NCBI RefSeq assembly: GCF_001636315.1
Contig: NZ_KV440949.1
Span: 4,916,084 to 4,980,083 of the forward strand
DNA: 64,000 bases
Reading direction: 5' to 3'
Source of the DNA: Neobacillus mesonae
GTDB lineage: Bacteria; Bacillota; Bacilli; Bacillales; Cytobacillaceae
Shown piece by piece: positions 50,853 through 59,620 of the stretch. A program made the translations under genes and the position numbers. Position 1 is the first letter of the stretch. Every line of letters starts with the position of its first letter. The notes beneath the pieces were generated by a model, which saw nothing but the letters and a program-made list of their open reading frames with translations, did not search any database and was not told where the DNA came from.

Positions 50853-52742
50853 ATGAAGAAGAGGAAGTTTTTTCAAGTTGCCACCATTGCAACGACATTA
50901 GCATTAACTCTATCATCTATGTACAATGCAAAAGCGGAAACAGTAGATTCAAAGAAAGGGCAAACAGTAAATTCAGCATCCATTATTAAGTCCGAGCCGA
51001 AATATTCCTATCGAGATGCGATTAGAGAAACAGTTTACGTCCAATCGACTCTCGACACAGATGAAAACGGAGTGCCTGATAAAATTGCGGTTGACATCAT
51101 TCGTCCGAAAGAATCGGAAACAGGACTCAAGGTTCCTGTTATTATGGATGCAAGCCCATATTATGAGAGTTTAGGACGAGGAAATGAGAGTGAAGTAAAG
51201 GACAAAAATAAAGACGGGATCAACGAGAAGTTTCCTTTATATTATGATAATTACTTCGTCCCAAGAGGGTATGCTGTTGCATTACCAGACATGGTCGGGA
51301 CAAACCAATCCGATGGCTGCCCAACTACCGGCGGGTATGAAGAAATTGAAAGTATTAAGGTTGTGATTGATTGGCTCAATGGACGAGCAAAGGCATTTGA
51401 TAAAAATAATCTAGAAGTTAAAGCAGATTGGACAACCGGAAATGTCGGAATGATCGGAAAATCCTATGACGGAACATTAGCCAACGGAGTAGCTGCAACA
51501 GGCGTAGAAGGATTAAAAACGATTGTTCCGATTGGGGCTATTAGTAATTGGTATAACTACTATCGTTATGCCGGGCTTACTTATTATAATAATGGACCTG
51601 GGGGGCTGGCGAGCCGAGTGGTTAATAGTTCCCGCAAAGCAGCTTGTAAACATGTATTTGACCGTCTCAATAAGCATGCAGATGATGCGACAGGGGATTA
51701 CAATAAGTTTTGGGATGAAAGAAACTACGTGAAAGATGTGAAAAACGTCAAGGCAAGCGTATTTGCGATTCACGGCTTAAACGACTTAAATGTAAAAATG
51801 AATCACTTTGGCGAATGGTGGGATTCATTAAATAAGGAGAAGGTTCCTCGTAAATTATGGCTGACACAAACGGGACATGTCGACCCATTTGACTTCAGAA
51901 GAGCAGAATGGGTAGATACGTTGCATCGTTGGTTTGATTACTGGCTAATGGGAATCCAGAACGGTATCATGGACGAGCCGCAGGTGGATATCGAACGGGC
52001 AGCGGATGTATGGGAAACCCGTGCCGCATGGCCTGACACTAGTGCAAAAGAATTTAAAATTCGCTTTGCTCCTGGTGAAAACGAAGATGGAGCAGGAGTA
52101 TTGACAACTGGTCCAGTCAGAGGAAACTTCAGCCAATCATTTACCGACAATCCGCGCCAAACTGAAACACAAATGGTGACGAATGAAACAACAGTAAAAA
52201 GCGACCGCTTAGTATTTTTATCGGAACCGTTAAGCGATGATGTCAGGTTAAGCGGTGCACCGGAAATTTCCTTACGGGCAACGGTAGATAAAGAGAATTC
52301 TAATTTAACAGTGATGATTGTTGATTACGGTATGGATACGAGGGTCAATCATGGCAGCAGCGGAGAAGGAATCCGAACACTTACTGAAAGAACGTGCTGG
52401 GGTGAAAGTACGGAAACTGATAGCGCCTGTTTTAAAGAGACGGAAAAAACAACGCGCACCGGTCCGTATGAAATTGTCTCCAGAGGATGGTTTGACCCGC
52501 AAAATTGGAAATCATTGTTAAAGACTGATCCGTTGAATCCAGGCAAAAACTATAAATTTGAATGGGAAGCACTGCCGCATGATTATGTCTTCAAAAAAGG
52601 ACATCGAATTGGCGTAATTGTTGCTGGCAGCTCCTATCAACGGACTATTCCCTCCACAACAGGCGCAACCTTCCAGGTCCATCTAGGACAAAGCTATATT
52701 TACCTGCCTATTGTTGAAGGGAAAAAGGCGGTTAATTTTTAA
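50853..52742 (+). CDS. Secreted Xaa-Pro dipeptidyl-peptidase (CocE/NonD, S15 family)
   Basis: 629 residues. Sec signal peptide (MKKRKFFQVATIATTLALTL, cleavage near NAKA-E). The alpha/beta hydrolase core has nucleophile S204 in GMIGKSYDGTLANG, an Asp in FAIHGLNDLNVK, and a His in TQTGHVDPF. The C-terminal jelly-roll (about 410-629) is typical of X-prolyl peptidases. It removes X-Pro dipeptides from peptides outside the cell. AGGAGG site before the ATG; clear terminator after. Confidence 0.92.
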   Translation: MKKRKFFQVATIATTLALTLSSMYNAKAETVDSKKGQTVNSASIIKSEPKYSYRDAIRETVYVQSTLDTDENGVPDKIAVDIIRPKESETGLKVPVIMDASPYYESLGRGNESEVKDKNKDGINEKFPLYYDNYFVPRGYAVALPDMVGTNQSDGCPTTGGYEEIESIKVVIDWLNGRAKAFDKNNLEVKADWTTGNVGMIGKSYDGTLANGVAATGVEGLKTIVPIGAISNWYNYYRYAGLTYYNNGPGGLASRVVNSSRKAACKHVFDRLNKHADDATGDYNKFWDERNYVKDVKNVKASVFAIHGLNDLNVKMNHFGEWWDSLNKEKVPRKLWLTQTGHVDPFDFRRAEWVDTLHRWFDYWLMGIQNGIMDEPQVDIERAADVWETRAAWPDTSAKEFKIRFAPGENEDGAGVLTTGPVRGNFSQSFTDNPRQTETQMVTNETTVKSDRLVFLSEPLSDDVRLSGAPEISLRATVDKENSNLTVMIVDYGMDTRVNHGSSGEGIRTLTERTCWGESTETDSACFKETEKTTRTGPYEIVSRGWFDPQNWKSLLKTDPLNPGKNYKFEWEALPHDYVFKKGHRIGVIVAGSSYQRTIPSTTGATFQVHLGQSYIYLPIVEGKKAVNF

Positions 52743-52756
52743 AAAAATAGCTTTCA

Positions 52757-52793
52757 AACCAGCATTCTCTTATTCGAGGGTGCTGGTTTTTAA
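52757..52793 (+). terminator. Rho-independent terminator
   Basis: AACCAGCA and TGCTGGTT extended by CTC/GAG form a long stem followed by TTTTT. Confidence 0.8.
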
Positions 52794-53101
52794 TATTTCA
52801 ATTGGAGACAGCAATCCCACGATGTAATCAGATGCCGAAATGAACCTGAAATGGTAAGCAAAATGATTATTGATAGCTGCTTATTATCCACCAATGCTTC
52901 TTATGGAAGATTAAGAACATCATAATTTAAGTTTTAGTATTTAATTTTTTCTTCTTCAACTAATGGCTAATAATTAAAAAATTAATGGAGAATATAAAAT
53001 AAAAACAGGTGTAAAGTATATGAAAAACTCTCCCTCAATAAATACCATTAGGCGCAAGTAAAGAGGGCGCTAGCACAAGGAATCGCTGCTCCCGAAAATA
53101 A
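52794..53101. other. Intergenic stretch without recognisable content
   Basis: A/T-rich sequence between the X-Pro peptidase terminator and the palindrome at 53102. No open frame with a good ribosome site, no repeat and no promoter I can support. Confidence 0.5.
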
Positions 53102-53144
53102 TAATAGATTCACTTCGGTGTCAGGCACCAAAGTGAATCTATTA
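53102..53144. repeat. REP-like palindromic element, copy 5, inside a 43-bp perfect palindrome
   Basis: The core GGTGTCAGGCACC (53117-53129) is flanked by 14-bp arms TAATAGATTCACTT and AAGTGAATCTATTA that are perfect inverses of each other. It lies just past the 3' end of the minus-strand gene that ends at 53151, where it would form a strong hairpin followed by TTATTATTTT and act as terminator. Confidence 0.85.
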
Positions 53145-53150
53145 CATACA

Positions 53151-54845
53151 TCAAGATTGAATAAACGGGCTGTTATTTAAGTGTCCGGTATGTTCTTTCA
53201 TGTACAGATAGAATAGCTCGTAGCGGACCCATTTTTTCGGGAATTTGAAGGCAAGTTCATTTTTAAGATTGTAGACTAGGACATGTTTATTATCGTATGA
53301 TACTTTTTTGATCTGGGACATGCCAATGCTATTTTGTTTCGTGCCATCCGTTTTTACAAGCTGCTTGCCGATGATCATAATCTTTCTTTTTTTATTTTTC
53401 GCCACCTCATAAAGACAAAAGCCGCCACCTATGACGGTAAATAGCACCGAAATAAGAATGGTCCCGTTGTTAAAGCCAGTGAAGAGTTCACGGGCCCAGT
53501 GAGTAATGAGTAAGGCCAGGAAGAACCAGGCGCCTCTGCTTAATCTCGGGGAGCTTTCATAAAACACACTATTTTCGTATTCCTCTATTTCTTCCGCTCG
53601 TTTTTGGAGAAATTGCTGCTTATGACCTTCAATATTAGCAGAAGTAAATTCTACAAAATCAGTGTAGCTGCCGTCCCAAAGATTGGCGGTATCATCGCCA
53701 TCCTCGAGGGCATACCCGCCAGCCCAGCCGGCATAAACAACGTTATGCTCTGAAAACTTAAGCAAATAATAACGAAGTGGCTGACCATAGGCATTTTCTG
53801 TATCGACCTTATCGATGATCTCGATGTCCTCAGGATAACGAATTACTCCATCCTCTTCCTCCGGCAAATTGATAATCGTAGAGAACAATCTCGTTTTTGC
53901 CAAGTGCGGCTGTTTGGCCTCTTTAATCGGATACAGATGCTCCAAATTCTTATCTTTTAACTCCCAAAAAACCATTTCCGCTGTTTCAATATCCTCTGCA
54001 CATTGTAACAGTGTACCATTTTCATAGGGTAGATTTTTCGAAATACAAACTAGTATTGCCTCAGTTTTAAGAAAAGGATCCAGAAAATCCAGTGCTTCTT
54101 GAAGCTCTTGGGCAATTTCGGTTGAAAAATAAAACTCCATTAAATGTAAAAATAATCTCATACGGCTGCGGACTATTAAGTAACTGTCCTTCCAAGCGGT
54201 ATAAACGTATTTCGTAGTATAGTCTTGATTAAATTTCAAGTATTCCAGTTTTTCAGCTTGATAGTCTTTGAGTAGTATTGGCAGAACCACTTCTTTACGA
54301 TATCCTTGTTCGACGCCTGCCGTATTAAGTGACAACAGCATATCGTAAATCGCAAATTTATAATTCTTGAAATCTAGTTTTTCAAGAGTGGTGTCTAGAA
54401 TCCCTTTTATTAACATCGGATAAGAGGTTAACTCGCGATACGGAATGAGGAAATCCTCTGTCTGCATCAACCCAATAATTTTTTCCTCGAGGAAATAGAA
54501 AATCTCCTCTTCCTCGGTTAACAGCAAAACTTCTATAGCCCGTTCCTTCGCTTGAATATCGAAGCCGTCAAAATGCTTAATTAGGCCATCGATGACCTCC
54601 GGCTGTGGAAAATCGCAAACAAAATCAATTAAATAGTAGGAAGGATTGTCCCAGTTGTCGACGCGCTCGGGAAATGGTGAAGCTGCCGTCTTAATCATGT
54701 CCTTCAAGACATCCATTTGGATCTCCATTCCCTCTTCCTGCTTCAATTGAAACAACTGTCCCAGTGCCTCATGTCTCGTTTCCGGGTTTTCATTTTTCGC
54801 TTTTCGTAAAATACCGCGCAGCTTTGACTCGTACAATTTGCTCAC
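53151..54845 (-). CDS. Large hypothetical protein, alpha-helical repeats plus two membrane helices
   Basis: 564 residues, family not recognised. The first 290 or so are helical with repeated leucine patterns (ENPETRHEALGQLFQL, AKERAIEVLLLTEEEEIFYFL) resembling HEAT or ARM repeats. A central domain (about 300-400) contains YLLKFSEHNVVYAGWAGGYALEDGDDTANLW. Two membrane helices follow (about 432-478). The last 85 residues look like a PH-like beta domain (KIMIIGKQLVKTDG, IKKVSYDNKHVLVYNLKNELAFKFPKKW). GTG start with GGAG upstream. It overlaps nothing and ends at a large palindrome. Confidence 0.75.
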   Translation of the reverse strand: MSKLYESKLRGILRKAKNENPETRHEALGQLFQLKQEEGMEIQMDVLKDMIKTAASPFPERVDNWDNPSYYLIDFVCDFPQPEVIDGLIKHFDGFDIQAKERAIEVLLLTEEEEIFYFLEEKIIGLMQTEDFLIPYRELTSYPMLIKGILDTTLEKLDFKNYKFAIYDMLLSLNTAGVEQGYRKEVVLPILLKDYQAEKLEYLKFNQDYTTKYVYTAWKDSYLIVRSRMRLFLHLMEFYFSTEIAQELQEALDFLDPFLKTEAILVCISKNLPYENGTLLQCAEDIETAEMVFWELKDKNLEHLYPIKEAKQPHLAKTRLFSTIINLPEEEDGVIRYPEDIEIIDKVDTENAYGQPLRYYLLKFSEHNVVYAGWAGGYALEDGDDTANLWDGSYTDFVEFTSANIEGHKQQFLQKRAEEIEEYENSVFYESSPRLSRGAWFFLALLITHWARELFTGFNNGTILISVLFTVIGGGFCLYEVAKNKKRKIMIIGKQLVKTDGTKQNSIGMSQIKKVSYDNKHVLVYNLKNELAFKFPKKWVRYELFYLYMKEHTGHLNNSPFIQS

Positions 54846-55029
54846 CCTGTCTCCAAACTCTTGGGAATATTTAGTTCATTTTATTTCATTAATCGCAGGT
54901 AGTCAAAGGTATTTTTTTCGAAAACGATTAATAGAAATAGAAGCAAATATTGATTTTTTAGTAGCATCCGTGGAGCATCTATTGGTACCATCTAAAATAG
55001 ATGAAATGAAGGAAGAGGAGGGAAGCATA

Positions 55030-55890
55030 TTGACGAAACATCTAGTATTCGTCTACGGCACATTAAGATGGCACGAAAGTAATCATCACTTGCTGTTCGG
55101 GGCGGAGTGTGTTGCACAGCAGTGCTGGACAAAAGGGAAATTATATGATTCCAACTTGGGGTATCCCTTTCTTGCTGCCTCAGAAGACAACAAGGTATAC
55201 GGTGAATTATATCAGGTCGAAGACGATGAGATGTTGGAAAAACTTGATGAGCTAGAAGGCTATTACGGTCCTGGAGAAAATAACTATTATATTCGGTACA
55301 GCCAACAAATTCATACGGATAAAGGAAGTTATCAAGCATTCGTATATATCTTGCCTGAAGACCGAGAGCCGCAAGATATGAGATTTATCGATGGCGGCGA
55401 TTGGTGTGTCGATCAGCTTCTGCGTAAAGAAAGACAATCATATTATTATTTCGCCTATGGCAGCTGCATGGACCATGAACGATTCAAGATAGCTGGTGTG
55501 GATCATTTTTTTCAAAAAACCATCGGCAGGGGCGTCTTGAATGGGTTCCAATTGCGGTTTACAAAAAAGATGCATGATGGGGGAAGAGCTGATATCATCG
55601 AGGACTACGGTACCGTAGAAGGCGTTGTATATGAAATCCCGGCAGAAGCGCTTGACTATTTATACATGAGAGAAGGGGTAGGTGTAGGATGCTACCGGCC
55701 AGCGGTTATACACCTTCCTGTTAATGGAAATCTATTAACGCAAATCTTGACATTTATCGTGGTAGATAAAGAACCGGAATCGGCACCTCCTAACCATTAT
55801 AGTGAAGAAATACTCCGTGGCGGAAGTGGTTTTCTAAGTGATGGCTATCTATCCAATTTGAAAAAACATATTGATGAACTTCACAATTAG
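55030..55890 (+). CDS. ykqA: YkqA-like protein with two gamma-glutamylcyclotransferase (AIG2) domains
   Basis: 286 residues (B. subtilis YkqA, 277). Domain 1 (about 4-125) starts HLVFVYGTLRWHESNHHLL; domain 2 (about 138-265) starts YYYFAYGSCMDHERF and has a likely catalytic Glu in TVEGVVYEI. The GGCT fold releases 5-oxoproline from gamma-glutamyl compounds; the natural substrate is unknown. The start is TTG with AGGAGG seven bases upstream; the open frame upstream of it lacks family similarity. Confidence 0.85.
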   Translation: MTKHLVFVYGTLRWHESNHHLLFGAECVAQQCWTKGKLYDSNLGYPFLAASEDNKVYGELYQVEDDEMLEKLDELEGYYGPGENNYYIRYSQQIHTDKGSYQAFVYILPEDREPQDMRFIDGGDWCVDQLLRKERQSYYYFAYGSCMDHERFKIAGVDHFFQKTIGRGVLNGFQLRFTKKMHDGGRADIIEDYGTVEGVVYEIPAEALDYLYMREGVGVGCYRPAVIHLPVNGNLLTQILTFIVVDKEPESAPPNHYSEEILRGGSGFLSDGYLSNLKKHIDELHN

Positions 55891-56046
55891 AAAAAGGGGG
55901 GCTTTAGTTGTCATCGACAGCCCCTTGAGCTATGTAGTATTGTTCATTTTAAAATCATTTGAAACCCGTAAATTAGTAGAGAAAATCTGATAAAGGTAAA
56001 AAATATATGCTTTGGGCGAAAATGAATCAGCTTGGAAAATGATGCT

Positions 56047-56562
56047 CTATTTCGCCTTTGTGTAATGCTCATAAAACACCCGAAATAGCCGGTCATCGCC
56101 GCCTCGGTCCGGATGCAATGCTTTAAGCAGTTTTTTAAATTCTTTTTTAATGACTTCTCTGTCAGCATTTGCTTCTAAACCAAATAAATCTGCATAGTTA
56201 ACGGACGGGGAATCGGCAAGGGCGTATTCCGCCTGCAACATTCTTTTTAAACTGCGGACTTTCGATTGCTCAATGCGTATCATAACCTTTAATTCTTCGT
56301 TTTCCTCTTTTAAACGTTTATTTTCTTGAAACGTCTTTTCCCAATGCTTATAATCGATGCCATATTTTTTGCTTTGCTCCGCCAGCTGCTGGTACACAAT
56401 AAAAGCGGCTAAATCAATAGGTTGAATAACGTAATCTACGTTTAAACTTTTACTTCTTTTTGCTTTCAGTTTACTATCAAGAATGAAGCGGATGACATCC
56501 TGTTCAGAATGTGTGATACCTTCGGCTTTTAAAAGTTCAGTCGCTTCCTTTAAATTTAACAT
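56047..56562 (-). CDS. J-domain protein with coiled coil
   Basis: 171 residues. The N-terminal 70 form a helical domain resembling an excisionase or MerR-like HTH (LNLKEATELLKAEGITHSEQDVIRFILDSKLKAKRS). A coiled coil (about 80-112: EKTFQENKRLKEENEELKVMIR) leads to a C-terminal J domain (about 120-168) with the HPD motif in LLKALHPDRGGDDRLF. The J domain would stimulate a DnaK-type chaperone; the N-terminal part may give DNA binding. An unusual order, as J domains are normally N-terminal. ATG start; convergent with ykqA. Confidence 0.78.
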   Translation of the reverse strand: MLNLKEATELLKAEGITHSEQDVIRFILDSKLKAKRSKSLNVDYVIQPIDLAAFIVYQQLAEQSKKYGIDYKHWEKTFQENKRLKEENEELKVMIRIEQSKVRSLKRMLQAEYALADSPSVNYADLFGLEANADREVIKKEFKKLLKALHPDRGGDDRLFRVFYEHYTKAK

Positions 56563-56707
56563 GTTATCATCTCACAGTTACTAATGCTAAGAACAATCTA
56601 TCATATAAAAATCTGCATTTGTTTTACTGAAGTATGTTATTTTTATTAAAAATTCATTTCGGGAAAAATGGTAAGATAAAAGAAAAAGAAAAACAGGGGG
56701 AAAGACC

Positions 56708-57730
56708 ATGTACAGCTTTAAAAATGATTACAGTGAAGGTGCACATCCTAAAATACTAAAGGCTTTAATCTACTCCAATCTAGAACAGGAAGACGGCTAC
56801 GGAGAAGATCGATTTTCACAAATAGCAGTGGAATTGATAAAAAAAAGACTTGGACGAACGGATGTAGATGTTCATTTGTTGGCAGGAGGAACACAAACAA
56901 ACCTTACCGCTATCTCCGCATTTCTAAGGCCGCATGAGGCTGCCATTGCCGCCAGTTCAGGGCATATTTATACACATGAAACAGGGGCGATTGAAGCAAC
57001 AGGCCATAAAGTGCTAGCGATTGATACCGAAGATGGAAAATTAACACCAGCGCTGATCCTGAAGGTACTTGACTATCATACGGATGAACATATGGTAAAA
57101 CCGAAACTCGTTTACATATCGAACTCTACCGAAATTGGAACAATTTATCGGAAGGGTGAGCTACAGGAATTAAGCGATTTCTGCCATGAGCATAATCTAA
57201 TTTTGTATATGGACGGTGCAAGACTCGGATCCGCGCTTTGTTCCGAAGAAAATGATCTAGGGTTAAGCGAACTAGCTGAATTAGTGGATGCTTTTTATAT
57301 CGGTGGTACCAAAAATGGGGCACTCCTTGGCGAAGCATTAGTCATTTGCCGTGATTCACTCAAAGAAGATTTCCGTTTCCACATTAAGCAAAAAGGTGGA
57401 ATGCTAGCAAAAGGAAGAATTCTAGGGATCCAGTTTCTTGAACTATTTCGTGAAAACTTGTTCTTTGAATTGGCTGACCACGCCAATAAAATGGCTGGAT
57501 TGCTGACAGCTGAATTCTGCAAAATGAACGTACGCTTTCTAACCCAGTCAACGACAAATCAAATCTTCCCAATTCTATCGAATTCTGTTATTAAGGAATT
57601 ACAAAAGACCTACGGTTTTCATATTTGGGAAAAAATCGACCCTGACCACTCCGCCATCCGATTGGTCACCTCCTGGGCAACGAAGGAAGAAGCGATACGA
57701 GAATTCATAGAGGATATAAAAAAATATTAA
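56708..57730 (+). CDS. Threonine aldolase-like PLP enzyme (beta-eliminating lyase family)
   Basis: 340 residues. MYSFKNDYSEGAHPKILKAL is the typical N terminus of low-specificity threonine aldolases; HIYTHETGAIEATGHK (PLP stacking His), YMDGARLGSAL (D169) and GGTKNGALLGEA (PLP lysine K202) are intact. It would split L-threonine or L-allo-threonine to glycine and acetaldehyde; other beta-hydroxy amino acids are possible. AGGGGGAAAG before the ATG. A pair of palindromic elements forms its terminator. Confidence 0.88.
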   Translation: MYSFKNDYSEGAHPKILKALIYSNLEQEDGYGEDRFSQIAVELIKKRLGRTDVDVHLLAGGTQTNLTAISAFLRPHEAAIAASSGHIYTHETGAIEATGHKVLAIDTEDGKLTPALILKVLDYHTDEHMVKPKLVYISNSTEIGTIYRKGELQELSDFCHEHNLILYMDGARLGSALCSEENDLGLSELAELVDAFYIGGTKNGALLGEALVICRDSLKEDFRFHIKQKGGMLAKGRILGIQFLELFRENLFFELADHANKMAGLLTAEFCKMNVRFLTQSTTNQIFPILSNSVIKELQKTYGFHIWEKIDPDHSAIRLVTSWATKEEAIREFIEDIKKY

Positions 57731-57737
57731 ATCTATT

Positions 57738-57769
57738 GGTGCCTGATACCCATGTTGGTGTCAGGCACC
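57738..57769. repeat. REP-like palindromic elements, copies 6 and 7, in inverted pair
   Basis: GGTGCCTGATACC (one change) and GGTGTCAGGCACC are separated by CATGTT. Together they fold into a 13-bp stem followed by TTTT, eight bases after the threonine aldolase stop, so the pair works as a rho-independent terminator. Confidence 0.8.
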
Positions 57770-57932
57770 TTTTGGCAGAAGAAGGGAATTAGGAAGTTAG
57801 CCTATAAGACTTTAATAAATTGTTTGTAAAAATTGAAAAATAATCCAATTGTACCTTTTTTGTTACATTCAGAATTGATAGACTATTATTAACATCATGG
57901 GTGACTTCGAAAAAACCTTAGGAGGGAAAGAG

Positions 57933-58895
57933 ATGGAGCAGAAGATGCGATTAATTCCGTACCGATTTATTGCAGAGGTTGAAGAAGCAGCCGAGGTGCC
58001 AACAGGGGTTGAGATGATTCAAGCCCCGCAGGTCTGGGAAAAAACAAAAGGTCAGGGGATTACCATTGCGATCTTAGATACGGGATGTGATGTAACCCAT
58101 CCAGATTTGAAGGACCGGATCATTGGCGGGCGCAATTTTACCAATGATGACAAAGGAAATCAAGATATTTATATGGATTACAATGGACATGGAACTCATG
58201 TGGCTGGTACCATCGCGGCGACAGAAAACCAAATGGGCGTTGTAGGGGTAGCTCCTGAAGCGAATCTACTAATTGTTAAGGTGTTAGATCGTCATGGCTC
58301 CGGCCAATATGAATGGATTATCAAAGGAATCCATTTTGCTATTGAACAAAAGGTAGATATTATCTCTATGAGCCTTGGCGGGCCTGCAGATGTACCTGCA
58401 TTACATGAAGCCATTCAAAAAGCTGTTACCAATAATATTTTGGTTGTTTGTGCTGCGGGGAATGAAGGGGATGGACAAGATTCTACGGATGAATTGGGCT
58501 ATCCTGGGGCCTATAACGAAGTCATTAGCGTAGGTGCGATAAATCTTGAACGGAGCATCTCGGAATTTAGCAATTCAAATAAAGAATTGGATTTAGTAGC
58601 CCCTGGTGAAAACATCTTATCCACCTACCTTAATGGTAAATTTGCACGGCTTAGTGGAACATCAATGGCTACACCGCATGTCAGCGGTGCACTAGCCCTT
58701 ATTAAGGCCATCTCCAACGAAGCCTTTGAAAGGGAACTAACGGAGCCCGAACTATACGCCCAACTGATCAGAAGGACCATCCCCTTAGGAAACTCACCAA
58801 AACTCGAAGGAAACGGAATGATCTACCTAACCCTCCTGAAACACCTAGAAAAAATATTCGAACAAGAAAAAGCCAGCGAGGCGTTAAAAATTTAA
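57933..58895 (+). CDS. isp: Intracellular subtilisin-like serine protease
   Basis: 320 residues (B. subtilis IspA, 319). No signal peptide. The N-terminal MRLIPYRFIAEVEE carries the LIPY motif of the ISP inhibitory propeptide. Catalytic triad D49 (AILDTGCDVTHPDLK), H86 (NGHGTHVAGT) and S244 (LSGTSMATPHVSG), with the oxyanion Asn in AAGNEGDGQDS. A major intracellular protease of stationary phase. The start is set by AGGAGGG five bases upstream; an ATG twelve codons earlier is not needed. Confidence 0.93.
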   Translation: MEQKMRLIPYRFIAEVEEAAEVPTGVEMIQAPQVWEKTKGQGITIAILDTGCDVTHPDLKDRIIGGRNFTNDDKGNQDIYMDYNGHGTHVAGTIAATENQMGVVGVAPEANLLIVKVLDRHGSGQYEWIIKGIHFAIEQKVDIISMSLGGPADVPALHEAIQKAVTNNILVVCAAGNEGDGQDSTDELGYPGAYNEVISVGAINLERSISEFSNSNKELDLVAPGENILSTYLNGKFARLSGTSMATPHVSGALALIKAISNEAFERELTEPELYAQLIRRTIPLGNSPKLEGNGMIYLTLLKHLEKIFEQEKASEALKI

Positions 58896-58914
58896 ATGGA
58901 ATTTAATGGTAATC

Positions 58915-58927
58915 GGTGTCAGGCACC
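58915..58927. repeat. REP-like palindromic element, copy 8
   Basis: GGTGTCAGGCACC, 20 bp after the isp stop codon. A separate TTCCACC/GGTGGAA hairpin (58942-58958) follows. Confidence 0.75.
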
Positions 58928-58964
58928 ATAAAAATACACGATTCCACCTTAGGTGGAAACTTTG

Positions 58965-58997
58965 AAACCTTGATTGATTTTTGATCAAGGTTTTTTT
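58965..58997 (+). terminator. Rho-independent terminator
   Basis: AACCTTGAT and ATCAAGGTT form a 9-bp stem followed by a T run; ends the isp transcript. Confidence 0.8.
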
Positions 58998-59105
58998 GTG
59001 TACATTTGGTTTTATTGGTCCTACTAGTTACGGTAAGTTCTAGAATAAAGGAGGTATTGATAGAAAATGCTATAAAGAGGATTGTCAATGTTTGGGAGGT
59101 CTAGT

Positions 59106-59597
59106 ATGTTTAATCAGATTGTGAAAGCTGTCCCTAATTTATTTACTCTAGGAAATTTATTGTGCGGTGTTCTCTCGATTACTTTGAATATGAGTGGCTT
59201 TATAGAACTTGCATCCATATTTATTTTCTTATCAGCCTTTTTTGATTTTCTTGACGGAAGGGTCGCAAGAAGGTTAAAGGTGAACAGCGAATTAGGAGTA
59301 CAACTGGATTCCTTGGCAGATATTGTTAGTTTTGGGGTTGCCCCGGCACTATTATTTCATTCGATTGCGCCAACTTCCATTTTAACTTCCTTAGCATTTA
59401 TTCTGTTCCCGCTGATGGGCGCTTTAAGGTTAGCAAGATTTAATGTCAAACCGACCATTGGTTACTTTAAAGGGCTCCCTATACCTGCAGCTGGGCTGCC
59501 ACTGGCTGGGATGGGGTTCTTTTCATATAGTAATGCATGGGTTACGTTAATTCTTGCTTTGTTAATGGTAAGTCCAATAAGGGTGAAAAAGCTTTGA
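59106..59597 (+). CDS. pssA: CDP-diacylglycerol-serine O-phosphatidyltransferase
   Basis: 163 residues, slightly short for Bacillus PssA (about 177). Makes phosphatidylserine, precursor of phosphatidylethanolamine. The CDP-alcohol phosphotransferase motif is complete: DFLDGRVARRLKVNSELGVQLDSLADIVSFG. N-terminal NLFTLGNLLCG and a hydrophobic C-terminal half give several membrane helices. The ATG of MFNQIVKAVPN has GGGAGG about six bases upstream; an in-frame ATG eight codons earlier lacks one. The usual partner psd is not adjacent. The 52-bp array 2 begins 24 bp after the stop. Confidence 0.88.
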   Translation: MFNQIVKAVPNLFTLGNLLCGVLSITLNMSGFIELASIFIFLSAFFDFLDGRVARRLKVNSELGVQLDSLADIVSFGVAPALLFHSIAPTSILTSLAFILFPLMGALRLARFNVKPTIGYFKGLPIPAAGLPLAGMGFFSYSNAWVTLILALLMVSPIRVKKL

Positions 59598-59620
59598 TTT
59601 TTTGATTCTAATAAATTTGC

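Noticed and set aside
52980-53100. Small gene starting MKNSPSINTIRRK
   Set aside because: Thirteen codons without a convincing ribosome site or conservation.
54838-55029. Longer N terminus for the YkqA-like protein
   Set aside because: The added 64 residues have no similarity to the family, and the TTG at 55030 has a strong AGGAGG at the correct distance.
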